Source: Frankiales bacterium
GTDB lineage: Bacteria; Actinomycetota; Actinomycetes; S36-B12; CAIYMF01
NCBI GenBank assembly: GCA_016125335.1
Contig: WGLY01000014.1
Span: 1 to 43,069, forward strand
Direction: 5' to 3'
Length of the DNA stretch: 43,069 nucleotides
How positions within the stretch are numbered: the first letter of the stretch is position 1; every line of letters begins with the position of its first letter. Below the pieces are notes generated by a model. That model did not search any database. It was given only the letters and a program-made list of their open reading frames with translations, and had not been told where the DNA came from. Below, in pieces: positions 1-7,040 of this stretch. A program made the position numbers and the translations under genes.

Positions 1-1
1 C

Positions 2-1150
2 AGCGTCTACGGCGCGTCGAAGGAGATCGACCGTGCCCGGGCCCTGAAGGAGCTCTTCCCCGCGTTCGGTGCCGCGCTGGCTGCGGGTGAGATCACCGAG
101 CGCCACTGCGCCGTCCTCGTGGACCAGACCAGGTTCCTCACCGACCCGGAGGTCCTCGCGACGATCGAGAGCCAGGCGCTGGAGAAGGCCCGCACGCTGA
201 CCGCCTCGGAGCTGCGCAAGCACCTCGACAAGCTCATCGCGCGCCACGACCCCGACGCGACCGTCCGCTCCCACAAGGCCGCGGCGACTCGGGATGTGTA
301 CCGGCAGCCGATCGGCGACGGCATGGCGTTCCTGGGGGTCACCCACCAGGCGCCGGTGATCGACGCGGTGTTCGACGCGATCCAGGCCGCGGGCAAGGCG
401 CTGCGCGCGCAGCGCGGTGGAGCCGACGCCCTGCGAGCCGGCAATCAAGACGCAGCCTCAGGAGCCTGCCGCGCCGATGCGCTGGCGGCTCTCGTGCTCG
501 GGACCCGCGGCGAGGAGGGCCAGCTGGTGTACGACGCCTCGCGCACGCAGACCGAGCTGCACGTCGTGATGGACCTCGACACCCTCCGCGGAGAGCGCGA
601 CGGACTGGCTCTCCTGAACGGCACCCCGATCCCGGCGCAGATCGCCCGTGAGGTAGCCGGCGTCGCGGAGTCCTGGCGCCGGCTGGTCGTGGACCCGGTC
701 GACGGGCACCTGCTGGACTACGGCACCCGCCAGTACCTGCCCGCCGCCCTGCGCGAGCACGTGCTCCACCGCGACCCCATCTGCCGGCGTCCCGGCTGCA
801 CCCGACGCGCGCAGGAGATGGACCACGCGCTCCCGTTCCCCGAGGGCGCGAGCGACACGGCCAACTGCGGTGGGCTGTGCTCGCGCTGCCACCAGGTGAA
901 GACCGCCGGGCACGCCACCATCGAGGACAGTGCCGCCGACGGATCGGGCACGTGGGTCACCCGATGGCGGCAACGCATCCGGATCCCGGCCCAGCCGGTG
1001 CTCGCACCACCGGATCGACCAGCACCACCCAGTGGACCACCCGCTACGTCAGCGGGTGAGGCACCACCCTGCGCTCGGTCGGACGAGCGCGTCGTGGGCG
1101 ACACCGAGGACGACCACGACGCCGGCCCACCGGACCTCCCCTCGTTCTGA
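2..1150 (+). CDS. DUF222/HNH endonuclease domain protein (5' partial)
   Basis: The reading frame is open from base 2, so the gene begins upstream of the window; an internal ATG at 119 is not the true start. The N-terminal half is the helical DUF222 region (for example ITERHCAVLVDQTRFLTDPE). The C-terminal third is an HNH nuclease: CRRPGCTRRAQEMDHALPF supplies a CxxxxC pair and the Asp-His core, followed by NCGGLCSRCHQVKTAGH. A proline/alanine-rich tail follows. DUF222-HNH proteins occur in many near-identical copies in actinobacteria and resemble intron- or mobile-element-type endonucleases, but their role is not settled. No mobile-element ends are visible nearby. Family assignment is firm; function is open. 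Confidence 0.88.
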   Translation, partial: SVYGASKEIDRARALKELFPAFGAALAAGEITERHCAVLVDQTRFLTDPEVLATIESQALEKARTLTASELRKHLDKLIARHDPDATVRSHKAAATRDVYRQPIGDGMAFLGVTHQAPVIDAVFDAIQAAGKALRAQRGGADALRAGNQDAASGACRADALAALVLGTRGEEGQLVYDASRTQTELHVVMDLDTLRGERDGLALLNGTPIPAQIAREVAGVAESWRRLVVDPVDGHLLDYGTRQYLPAALREHVLHRDPICRRPGCTRRAQEMDHALPFPEGASDTANCGGLCSRCHQVKTAGHATIEDSAADGSGTWVTRWRQRIRIPAQPVLAPPDRPAPPSGPPATSAGEAPPCARSDERVVGDTEDDHDAGPPDLPSF

Positions 1151-1196
1151 TCCGACGGGGCTGCGCGATCACACAAGGTGCGGGCACGCACGCGAC

Positions 1197-1212
1197 GGGA
1201 GGTCCGCCTCCC
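1197..1212. terminator. Possible hairpin terminator after HNH gene
   Basis: A perfect 6-bp stem, GGGAGG-TCCG-CCTCCC, lies 47 bp beyond the HNH stop, in the 260-bp space between two convergent genes. There is no U-tract, as is common in actinobacteria. Nothing else in 1151-1410 could be recognised. Confidence 0.3.
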
Positions 1213-1410
1213 CACGCCTGCTGCCGAGACGCCTGCTCCTGGAGCGATGGCGCTGTCGGCCAGGTCGTCGAGCGGTGGGCGGGCCCCGCTCGTCAGGTTC
1301 CGCCCGACGCGTTGCCCGACGTCGGTGACAGAACCCGCATGCGTACCGCTGCCGCTGGTACCCGGCCCAACTGCCGTGCCCCGCCGGGGCCGGGGAGGCG
1401 AGACGGCCGA

Positions 1411-2268
1411 TCAGGCGACGGCGGGGAGGAGGGACTCGATGCGGGCGAGCGTCTCGCCGAGGGGTGCCTCGAGCTTGAGCGCCGCGTGCTCGTCGCCGCG
1501 GGTGGCGCCGTCGTTGACGATCGCGACGGGGATGCCCTGCTGAGCCGCCCGGAGCACGAAGCGGCGGCCCGAGAACACGTGCAACGAGCTGCCGAGCACG
1601 AGCAGCGCCGAGGCCTCCTCGACGAGGCGGTACGCCGCCTCCACCCGCTCGGGCGGGACGTTGTCGCCGAAGTAGACGACGTCGGGCTTGAGGATGCCGC
1701 CGCAGCGCTCGCAGTCGACCACGGTGAACGAGGAGAGCGACTCCTCCGGGATGTCGACGTCGCCGTCCGGGTTGACGGCGCTCACGTGGGCGGACCAGTC
1801 GGCGTTGGCCGCCGCGAGCCGGGCCTGGACGGCGTCGCGGGGGAGCGTGGCCCGGCACGCCAGGCACACGACGCGGTCGAGGCGGCCGTGGAGGTCGACG
1901 ACGTTGACGCTGCCGGCCGCCTGGTGCAGCCCGTCGACGTTCTGGGTGACCACACCGGTGACCAGGCCGCGTCGCTCGAGCCGGGCCACGACCTCGTGGC
2001 CGGTGTTCGGCCGCGCCGTGGTCAGCAGCCGCCACCCGAGCAGCCCGCGCGCCCAGTAGCGGCGCCGCGCGGCGGCGTCGTCGCGGAAGGCCTGGCCCGT
2101 CATCGGCGCGTGCCGCCGCTGCGCCGCCCCGCTGGGGCCGCGGTAGTCCGGGATGCCGGACTCCGTGGAGATCCCGGCGCCGGTGAGCACGGCCACCCCG
2201 CCGCCCGCGACGAGGCGGGCGAGCGCGTCGAGGTCGTCGGCCGGCACGCGGCCATGATGCCCCAGCAC
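1411..2268 (-). CDS. Sir2-family NAD-dependent protein deacylase (sirtuin)
   Basis: The protein has 285 residues. Sirtuin hallmarks appear in order: the NAD-binding GAGISTESGIPDYRG near residue 31, TQNVDGLHQ near 108, the catalytic His in VDLHGR, a zinc site made of CLAC and CERC, and the GSSLHV strand. The fairly long N-terminal region and CLAC/CERC spacing resemble the SIRT4-like class II group. These enzymes remove acyl groups from lysines using NAD+ and release nicotinamide and O-acyl-ADP-ribose. The start taken is GTG at 2268, with GGGAGG upstream; an in-frame GTG seven codons later is an alternative. It stands alone, convergent with the HNH gene and divergent from the monooxygenase. Confidence 0.9.
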   Translation of the reverse strand: MLGHHGRVPADDLDALARLVAGGGVAVLTGAGISTESGIPDYRGPSGAAQRRHAPMTGQAFRDDAAARRRYWARGLLGWRLLTTARPNTGHEVVARLERRGLVTGVVTQNVDGLHQAAGSVNVVDLHGRLDRVVCLACRATLPRDAVQARLAAANADWSAHVSAVNPDGDVDIPEESLSSFTVVDCERCGGILKPDVVYFGDNVPPERVEAAYRLVEEASALLVLGSSLHVFSGRRFVLRAAQQGIPVAIVNDGATRGDEHAALKLEAPLGETLARIESLLPAVA

Positions 2269-2353
2269 GTGCGGACCGGCCTCCCGCGTTCGTCACGGGC
2301 GCAACCACACGGGCGGGTTCACCCCATCACCGGCATGACGGCGCCGGCCTCGC

Positions 2354-2359
2354 CACAAT
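2354..2359 (+). promoter_or_regulatory. Candidate -10 hexamer, leaderless monooxygenase start
   Basis: CACAAT lies 7 nt before the ATG at 2367, the spacing expected if transcription begins at or next to the start codon. No Shine-Dalgarno sequence is present, and the hexamer overlaps the alternative ATG at 2358, which favours 2367. Confidence 0.3.
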
Positions 2360-2366
2360 GAGGGCC

Positions 2367-4088
2367 ATGTCCGACGGCCCGAGCGACCCCGCCGACCAGC
2401 CCGCACCGGACGCGCCACGTCCCCGGCGTCCGCGCACGAAGGCTGCGCCGCCCGACCCCGGCACAGGTTCCGGCGACGGCACCGCGCGGCGGTCACGCCC
2501 CGCGAAGGCCGCGGCCCCCCGCGCCGAGCAGCCGCCGTCCGACGCCCCGGCCCGGCCCGCTCGCGGTGCCGCAGCCGGGGCGACCTCCCGGTCCCGCAAG
2601 GCAGCCGCCTCGCCCGACGGCGGCGGCAGCCGGCGCACCCGTGCGGCCTCCGCGCCCTCGACCGAGCCGGCGGCGCCGCGCCGTCGGCGGTCCGCGCCGA
2701 AGGAGCCGCCGGCGGCGAGCCAATCGGCCGACGGACCCTCGAGCGCACCGGCGCTCGTCGACCGCGGCGACGCGTGGGCAGTGGTGGGGGCCGGCCCCCA
2801 CGGCCTGGCCGCGCTGAAGGCGCTGCTCCAGAACGGCATCGAGGCCGACGGCTTCGAGCGCGAGAGCGACGTGGGCGGCAACTGGAACTTCGGCGCCGAC
2901 AACTCCCGCGTCTACGAGTCGACACACCTCATCTCCAGCAAGCCGTTCACGCAGTACCCCGACTTCCCGATGCCCGACTCGTACCCGGACTACCCGAGCC
3001 ATCGCCAGGTGAAGGAGTACTTCCGCCGCTACGCCGACCACTTCGGCCTGCGCGCGCGCATCCGGTTCTCCTCCGACGTCGTGGACGCCGTCCCCGTCGA
3101 TGACGGCCGCGCATGGGACGTCACCGCGCGCGACCGGGGGACCGGCGTCGAGACCACCTACCGCTACGCCGGGCTCGTCGTCGCCAACGGCCACAACTGG
3201 TCGCCCAAGCGGCCGGCCTACCCGGGGATCGAGGACTTCCGCGGCAAGGTGATCCACTCGGCCGACTACAAGGACGCCGACGTGCTGCGCGGACGCCGGG
3301 TGCTCGTGGTGGGCGCCGGCAACACCGGCTGCGACGTCGCGGTGGAGGCCGCGCAGAACGCGACGCACACCTGGCACAGCACGCGGCGCGGCTACTACTA
3401 CAACCCCAAGTACCTCACCGGCCGCCCGAGCGACCAGGTGGCCGACGGCCTGCTCGCGCTGCGCGTGCCGCTCGCCGTGCGCCGCGTGCTGTTCTCGGCG
3501 TCGCTGCGCTTCGCCGTCGGCGACCTCACGAGCTTCGGGCTCAAGAAGCCGGACCACAAGTTCTTCGAGACCCACCCGATCGTCAACCAGCAGCTCGTCT
3601 ACTACGTCAGCCACGGCGACATCACCCCCGTCGACGACGTCGAGCGGTTCGACGCCGACGGCGCGGTGTTCACCGACGGCTCGCGCGCCGACGTCGACCT
3701 CGTGGTGCTCTGCACGGGCTACCTCGTGAGCGTGCCGTTCCTCCAGCACGAGTGGCTCAACTGGGACGACGACCACCCGCAGCTGTTCCTCCAGATGTTC
3801 ACGCCGCGCTTCGACAACCTCGTGGTCACCGGCCTGATCCAGCCCGACTCCGGGCAGTGGACGCTCGCGCACTGGCAGGGCGTGCTCGCCGCCCGGGTCG
3901 CCGAGGCGCTGCGACGGCACCCGTCCACCGCGCGCGCGTTCCTGTCGAGGGCCGGCGCCGAGGCGGGCCGCCGCTACTCCGCGGGGGCGCAGTACAAGGA
4001 CTCGACCCGGCACTACTACGAGGTGGCGCACCAGGACTACCTGCGTGCGCTCCAGGACGCCATCCGCGAGCTGGAGGCCCCGGCATGA
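2367..4088 (+). CDS. Flavin-containing monooxygenase with basic disordered N-tail
   Basis: The 573-residue protein carries an N-terminal extension of about 135 residues, almost entirely Pro, Ala, Arg, Ser and Lys with repeated RRRR/TKAA/SRKAA-like patches, resembling a histone H1-type tail. The catalytic part follows: FAD site VVGAGPHGLAALK, the class B signature FRGKVIHSADYK (FxGxxxHxxxY/F), NADPH site VLVVGAGNTGCDVA, and VLCTGY. Class B flavoproteins insert one oxygen into N/S heteroatoms or into ketones (Baeyer-Villiger). The next gene, an alpha/beta hydrolase, overlaps by ATGA, which would suit ketone to ester to acid plus alcohol, but the substrate cannot be read. The start is ATG 2367 rather than 2358. 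Confidence 0.85.
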   Translation: MSDGPSDPADQPAPDAPRPRRPRTKAAPPDPGTGSGDGTARRSRPAKAAAPRAEQPPSDAPARPARGAAAGATSRSRKAAASPDGGGSRRTRAASAPSTEPAAPRRRRSAPKEPPAASQSADGPSSAPALVDRGDAWAVVGAGPHGLAALKALLQNGIEADGFERESDVGGNWNFGADNSRVYESTHLISSKPFTQYPDFPMPDSYPDYPSHRQVKEYFRRYADHFGLRARIRFSSDVVDAVPVDDGRAWDVTARDRGTGVETTYRYAGLVVANGHNWSPKRPAYPGIEDFRGKVIHSADYKDADVLRGRRVLVVGAGNTGCDVAVEAAQNATHTWHSTRRGYYYNPKYLTGRPSDQVADGLLALRVPLAVRRVLFSASLRFAVGDLTSFGLKKPDHKFFETHPIVNQQLVYYVSHGDITPVDDVERFDADGAVFTDGSRADVDLVVLCTGYLVSVPFLQHEWLNWDDDHPQLFLQMFTPRFDNLVVTGLIQPDSGQWTLAHWQGVLAARVAEALRRHPSTARAFLSRAGAEAGRRYSAGAQYKDSTRHYYEVAHQDYLRALQDAIRELEAPA

Positions 4089-4939
4089 CCGCGAACCCGG
4101 TGCGGCGCAAGACGCTCGCGATGCGCCCGTGGGACTGGGCCTTCCCGCCCCGGCCGGTGGCGCATCGCGAGGTGCTCTCGGCGCTGCCGGACCCGCCCAC
4201 CGACCGGCCGCCGCTGCTCATGGTCCACGGCATCGCCCACGGCGCCTGGTGCTTCGGCGAGAACTGGGTTCCGGCGGCCGCCCGCGCGGGCTGGCCGGCG
4301 TACGCGCTGAGCCTGCGAGGGCACGCCGGCTCCGGTGGCGCCCGGCACCTGCGGCGCACGCTCATGCGCGACTACGTCCACGACGTGATGCAGACGATCA
4401 CCGAGCTGCCCGAGCCGCCGGTGCTGATCGGCCACTCGATGGGCGCGCTGATCGCCCAGCTGGTCGCGGACCGCTACCCGCTGCGCGGCCTCGTGCTGCT
4501 CACCCCCGCGCCCCTGCACTCGGCCATGGGCGACCTGGTCGCGATCGCGCGCGACCGCCCGGCGGACCTCGGCCGCGCGCTCGTGGGCCGCACGCTGTCG
4601 ATGGAGCCGGACATCCTCTTCGAGGGCCTCGACCCGGCCACCGCGCGGGCGTACTCCGACCGCACCGGCACCGAGTCGCCGCTCGTGCAGTGGGAGCTGC
4701 TGCTGCGCCGGCGGGTGGGGCCGGTGCGCTGCCCGGTGCTGGTGATCGGCACCCCCGGCGACCGCCTGGTGCGTCCGGCCGACGTCGAGCGCACCGCGGA
4801 GTCCTACGGCGTGGAGCCCGTGTGGTTCCCGGGGATGGGCCACGACGTCATGCTCGACGCCGGCTGGGACCGCGTGCTGGACACCGTGCTGGCCTTCGCG
4901 GCGGACCTCCCCGCCTGGGGCACCGCGGCCGTCCGATGA
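4085..4939 (+). CDS. Alpha/beta hydrolase
   Basis: This 284-residue alpha/beta hydrolase shows the oxyanion strand MVHGIAHGAWCF near residue 45, nucleophile elbow LIGHSMGAL with Ser118, the acid-strand region LVIGTPGDRLV, and the catalytic His in GMGHDVM. Its ATG overlaps the monooxygenase stop (ATGA), so the two are translationally coupled and probably act on successive steps. An esterase acting on a Baeyer-Villiger ester is the simplest reading, by inference only. A palindromic element begins about 20 bp beyond its stop. Confidence 0.85.
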   Translation: MTANPVRRKTLAMRPWDWAFPPRPVAHREVLSALPDPPTDRPPLLMVHGIAHGAWCFGENWVPAAARAGWPAYALSLRGHAGSGGARHLRRTLMRDYVHDVMQTITELPEPPVLIGHSMGALIAQLVADRYPLRGLVLLTPAPLHSAMGDLVAIARDRPADLGRALVGRTLSMEPDILFEGLDPATARAYSDRTGTESPLVQWELLLRRRVGPVRCPVLVIGTPGDRLVRPADVERTAESYGVEPVWFPGMGHDVMLDAGWDRVLDTVLAFAADLPAWGTAAVR

Positions 4940-4960
4940 GCAGCCGCCTCCCCCTGCCAC

Positions 4961-5021
4961 CGATGTCACTGGTGAAACGGTCGCTTCCCAGGCCCGGAGA
5001 CGACCGTTTCACCAGTGACGT
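4961..5021. repeat. Palindromic intergenic element, copy 1
   Basis: The arms at 4963-4983 and 5001-5021 are inverted copies (ATGTCACTGGTGAAACGGTC against its complement) with one mismatch in 21, around a 17-nt loop containing GGCCCGG. A second copy with the same arms and the same loop length lies at 5389-5450. Copy 1 sits between the hydrolase and the sterol-carrier gene. There is no T-run, so it is not a classic terminator; it may be a REP-like element or a bidirectional terminator. Confidence 0.8.
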
Positions 5022-5042
5022 GGCGACCGGCCGGAGCGGCGC

Positions 5043-5384
5043 ATGACCGACGTCGTCGCGGAGGTGCTCGACCTGTGGGACGCCGGCGGCGCCCCGGACC
5101 GCGCCGCGGTGAAGGCCGCGGTCAAGCAGACCCTGGCCGAGCTCGTCGCCCGCGCACCGGGCCGGTCGGTCGAGGTGCGCGTGCCGCCCTACGCCGCCGT
5201 GCAGGCGGTACCCGGGTCGACCCACCGCCGCGGCACGCCGCCGGCCGTCGTGGAGTGCGACCCCCGCACGTGGCTGGGGCTCGCGACCGGCCGCCTGGCC
5301 TGGGCCGACGCCGTCGCCGACGGCCGGGTCCGCGCCAGCGGCGAGCGCAGCGACCTCTCCGCCTACCTCCCCCTCCCCGGCTGA
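5043..5384 (+). CDS. Small sterol-carrier-family protein
   Basis: A 113-residue protein containing VEVRVPPYAAVQ and VVECDPRTWLGLATGRLAWADAVADGRVRASGERSDLS, the pattern of the short actinobacterial sterol-carrier (SCP2-like) proteins found beside purF; Mycobacterium has a similar gene immediately before purF. SCP2 folds bind hydrophobic ligands or act as accessory domains, and no enzymatic residues are evident. Here about 5 kb, including csrA and an ABC importer, separates it from purF. Palindromic elements lie 22 bp before its start and 4 bp after its stop. Confidence 0.7.
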   Translation: MTDVVAEVLDLWDAGGAPDRAAVKAAVKQTLAELVARAPGRSVEVRVPPYAAVQAVPGSTHRRGTPPAVVECDPRTWLGLATGRLAWADAVADGRVRASGERSDLSAYLPLPG

Positions 5385-5388
5385 CGCC

Positions 5389-5460
5389 GATGTCACTGGT
5401 GAAACGGTTGCCACCCGGCCCGGGAAGCGACCCTTTCACCAGTGACATCGGGCCGGGTGG
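5389..5460. repeat. Palindromic element copy 2 with interlocking second stem
   Basis: Arms 5389-5410 and 5428-5449 repeat the copy 1 arms with two mismatches and a 17-nt loop. In addition the loop segment CCACCCGGCCCG (5411-5422) is perfectly complementary over 12 bp to CGGGCCGGGTGG (5449-5460), just outside the right arm. The order A-B-A'-B' means that the two stems either exclude each other or form a pseudoknot. The element ends 73 bp before csrA. Confidence 0.75.
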
Positions 5461-5533
5461 GTGACTCTGGCGGGACTCGTCGCTGTTCCGTGCGGACACT
5501 GGCTGGCGTGGGGGTGCCCGCAGGAGGACCTCC

Positions 5534-5752
5534 ATGCTCGTGCTCGCCCGCTCGGCCGGCCAGAGCGTCGTGCTCGACGAGCGCATCGTCGTCACCGTGA
5601 TCGACACCCGCGGCGGGGTGGTGCGCCTCGGCATCTCCGCCCCGGGCGAGGTCGGGGTGCGCCGGGCCGAGCTCGACCTGCGGCCCCGCGAGCCCCGCTC
5701 AGCCGCATCCCGGCACCGGGCCGACCTCCGGAACCCGTCGTCACAGGCCTGA
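5534..5752 (+). CDS. csrA: Carbon storage regulator CsrA
   Basis: The 72-residue protein aligns throughout its first 47 residues with CsrA/RsmA: MLVLARSAGQSVVLDE, VTVIDTRGGVVRLGISAP, EVGVRRAEL. Residues required for RNA binding in studied CsrA proteins are present: Leu4, Val40, Val42 and Arg44. The last 20 residues are a poorly conserved basic tail. CsrA dimers bind GGA motifs in mRNA leaders and change translation. Here the gene's own Shine-Dalgarno (AGGAGGACC before ATG) contains two GGA triplets, so autoregulation is possible. No fliW or flagellar gene is nearby, unlike the usual Bacillus-type context. Identity is strong; targets are unknown. Confidence 0.88.
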   Translation: MLVLARSAGQSVVLDERIVVTVIDTRGGVVRLGISAPGEVGVRRAELDLRPREPRSAASRHRADLRNPSSQA

Positions 5753-5926
5753 CTCGCTGCCGAATTCGCACGGTTCGGTCACGATCGCGACGAAATCAGT
5801 GCCCCGCCGTGGCCTCACCGCGATCCGTCCGGCTAGGGTGCCGCATCACGTCGGCGTCCCCATCGCCGGCGCGACGCCGCTCGACCAGCCCGCCGGAGCC
5901 TGGACGCAGACCCCGAGGACCCCCGC

Positions 5927-6982
5927 ATGAGCCCAGCGACGCCGACCCCCGACTCCGGGGTCACCCCCGCCATCCGCCTGCGCGGCCTGCGCAAGACCTT
6001 CGGGTCGGTGGTGGCGGTCGACGACGTCGACCTCGACATCCGCACCGGCGAGTTCCTCACGCTGCTCGGCCCGTCCGGCTCGGGCAAGACGACGGTCCTG
6101 CGGATGATCGCCGGCTTCGAGCTGCCCACCGCCGGCTCCATCGAGCTCGGCGGGGTCGACGTCACCCGCCGGCCGCCGTTCCAGCGCGACGTGAACACCG
6201 TCTTCCAGGACTACGCGCTCTTCCCGCACCTCACCGTCGCGGAGAACGTCGAGTACGGCCTCAAGGTGGCCGGGGTCGGCCGCGACGAGCGTCGCCGCCG
6301 CGCCCAGGAGGCCCTGGCCTCGGTGCGGCTCGAGGGCTTCGGTCCGCGCAAGCCCTCCGAGATGTCCGGCGGCCAGCGCCAGCGCGTCGCCCTGGCCCGC
6401 GCGCTGGTCAACCGGCCCCAGGTGCTGCTGCTCGACGAGCCGCTCGGCGCCCTCGACCTCAAGCTGCGCGAGCAGATGCAGGTGGAGCTCAAGGGGATCC
6501 AGCGCGACGTCGGCATCACCTTCGTGTTCGTCACGCACGACCAGGAGGAGGCGCTGACGATGAGCGACCGCATCGCGGTCTTCAGCGCCGGGCGCATCGA
6601 GCAGATCGGCGCGCCGGCCGAGGTGTACGAGCGGCCGGCCACCGAGTTCGTCGCCGGCTTCGTCGGCACCTCCAACCTCCTGCGCGGCGAGGCGGCCCTC
6701 AAGGTGCTCGGCAACGAGGGCGTGTTCAGCGTGCGCCCGGAGAAGATCCGCGTCGTCGACACCGACACCGTGATCGGCGACGGCGGCCACGGCGCCGACG
6801 GCACGGTGGCCGAGGTGGTCTACGTCGGCGACGCCACGCGCTTCGTCGTCGACCTCGACGCCGGCGGCACCCTCGTGGCCCTCCAGCAGAACTCCGCGAC
6901 GTCGTCCTCCGACGTCGCCGCGATGCGCGGCCGGCGGGTGCGCCTGGCCTGGCGTCGCGAGCACGAGTACCGCGTCCACTGA
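5927..6982 (+). CDS. Polyamine-type ABC importer, ATP-binding protein
   Basis: The 351-residue ATPase is of the PotA/CysA-like class: Walker A GPSGSGKTT near residue 48, the Q-loop in VFQDYALFPHLTV, signature MSGGQRQR (Met replacing the usual Leu), Walker B VLLLDEPLGALD, the switch His in VFVTHDQEEA, then a C-terminal TOBE-type regulatory domain from about residue 245. It energises import through the two permeases downstream. The binding protein gene follows after 58 bp, and the four genes read as one operon. A weak TAGGGT hexamer at 5834-5839 may be its -10 element. PotA-type is more likely than sugar- or iron-type because of the partners. Confidence 0.9.
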   Translation: MSPATPTPDSGVTPAIRLRGLRKTFGSVVAVDDVDLDIRTGEFLTLLGPSGSGKTTVLRMIAGFELPTAGSIELGGVDVTRRPPFQRDVNTVFQDYALFPHLTVAENVEYGLKVAGVGRDERRRRAQEALASVRLEGFGPRKPSEMSGGQRQRVALARALVNRPQVLLLDEPLGALDLKLREQMQVELKGIQRDVGITFVFVTHDQEEALTMSDRIAVFSAGRIEQIGAPAEVYERPATEFVAGFVGTSNLLRGEAALKVLGNEGVFSVRPEKIRVVDTDTVIGDGGHGADGTVAEVVYVGDATRFVVDLDAGGTLVALQQNSATSSSDVAAMRGRRVRLAWRREHEYRVH

Positions 6983-7040
6983 CGGACGCCCCCACGCCCC
7001 CCGGCACGTCGCCGGGGCAACAGGAAGAAGGAGGTAGCAG

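Noticed and set aside
1312-2361. Long open frame on the plus strand opposite the sirtuin, and many similar frames (for example 9941-10783 minus, 32851-34971 minus, 12321-13835 minus)
   Set aside because: Their translations are Arg/Gly/His/Ala-rich low-complexity text that follows from high GC at third positions of the real gene on the other strand; no family motif or ribosome site is present.
4961-5460. The two palindromes as terminal inverted repeats of a transposon carrying the sterol-carrier gene
   Set aside because: Each copy is itself a complete palindrome, no target duplication or transposase is seen, and the enclosed gene belongs to the conserved purF neighbourhood.
5753-5926. Riboswitch or polyamine-responsive leader ahead of the importer
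   Set aside because: The 174-bp segment shows a possible TAGGGT -10 but no convincing stem set or known riboswitch core.
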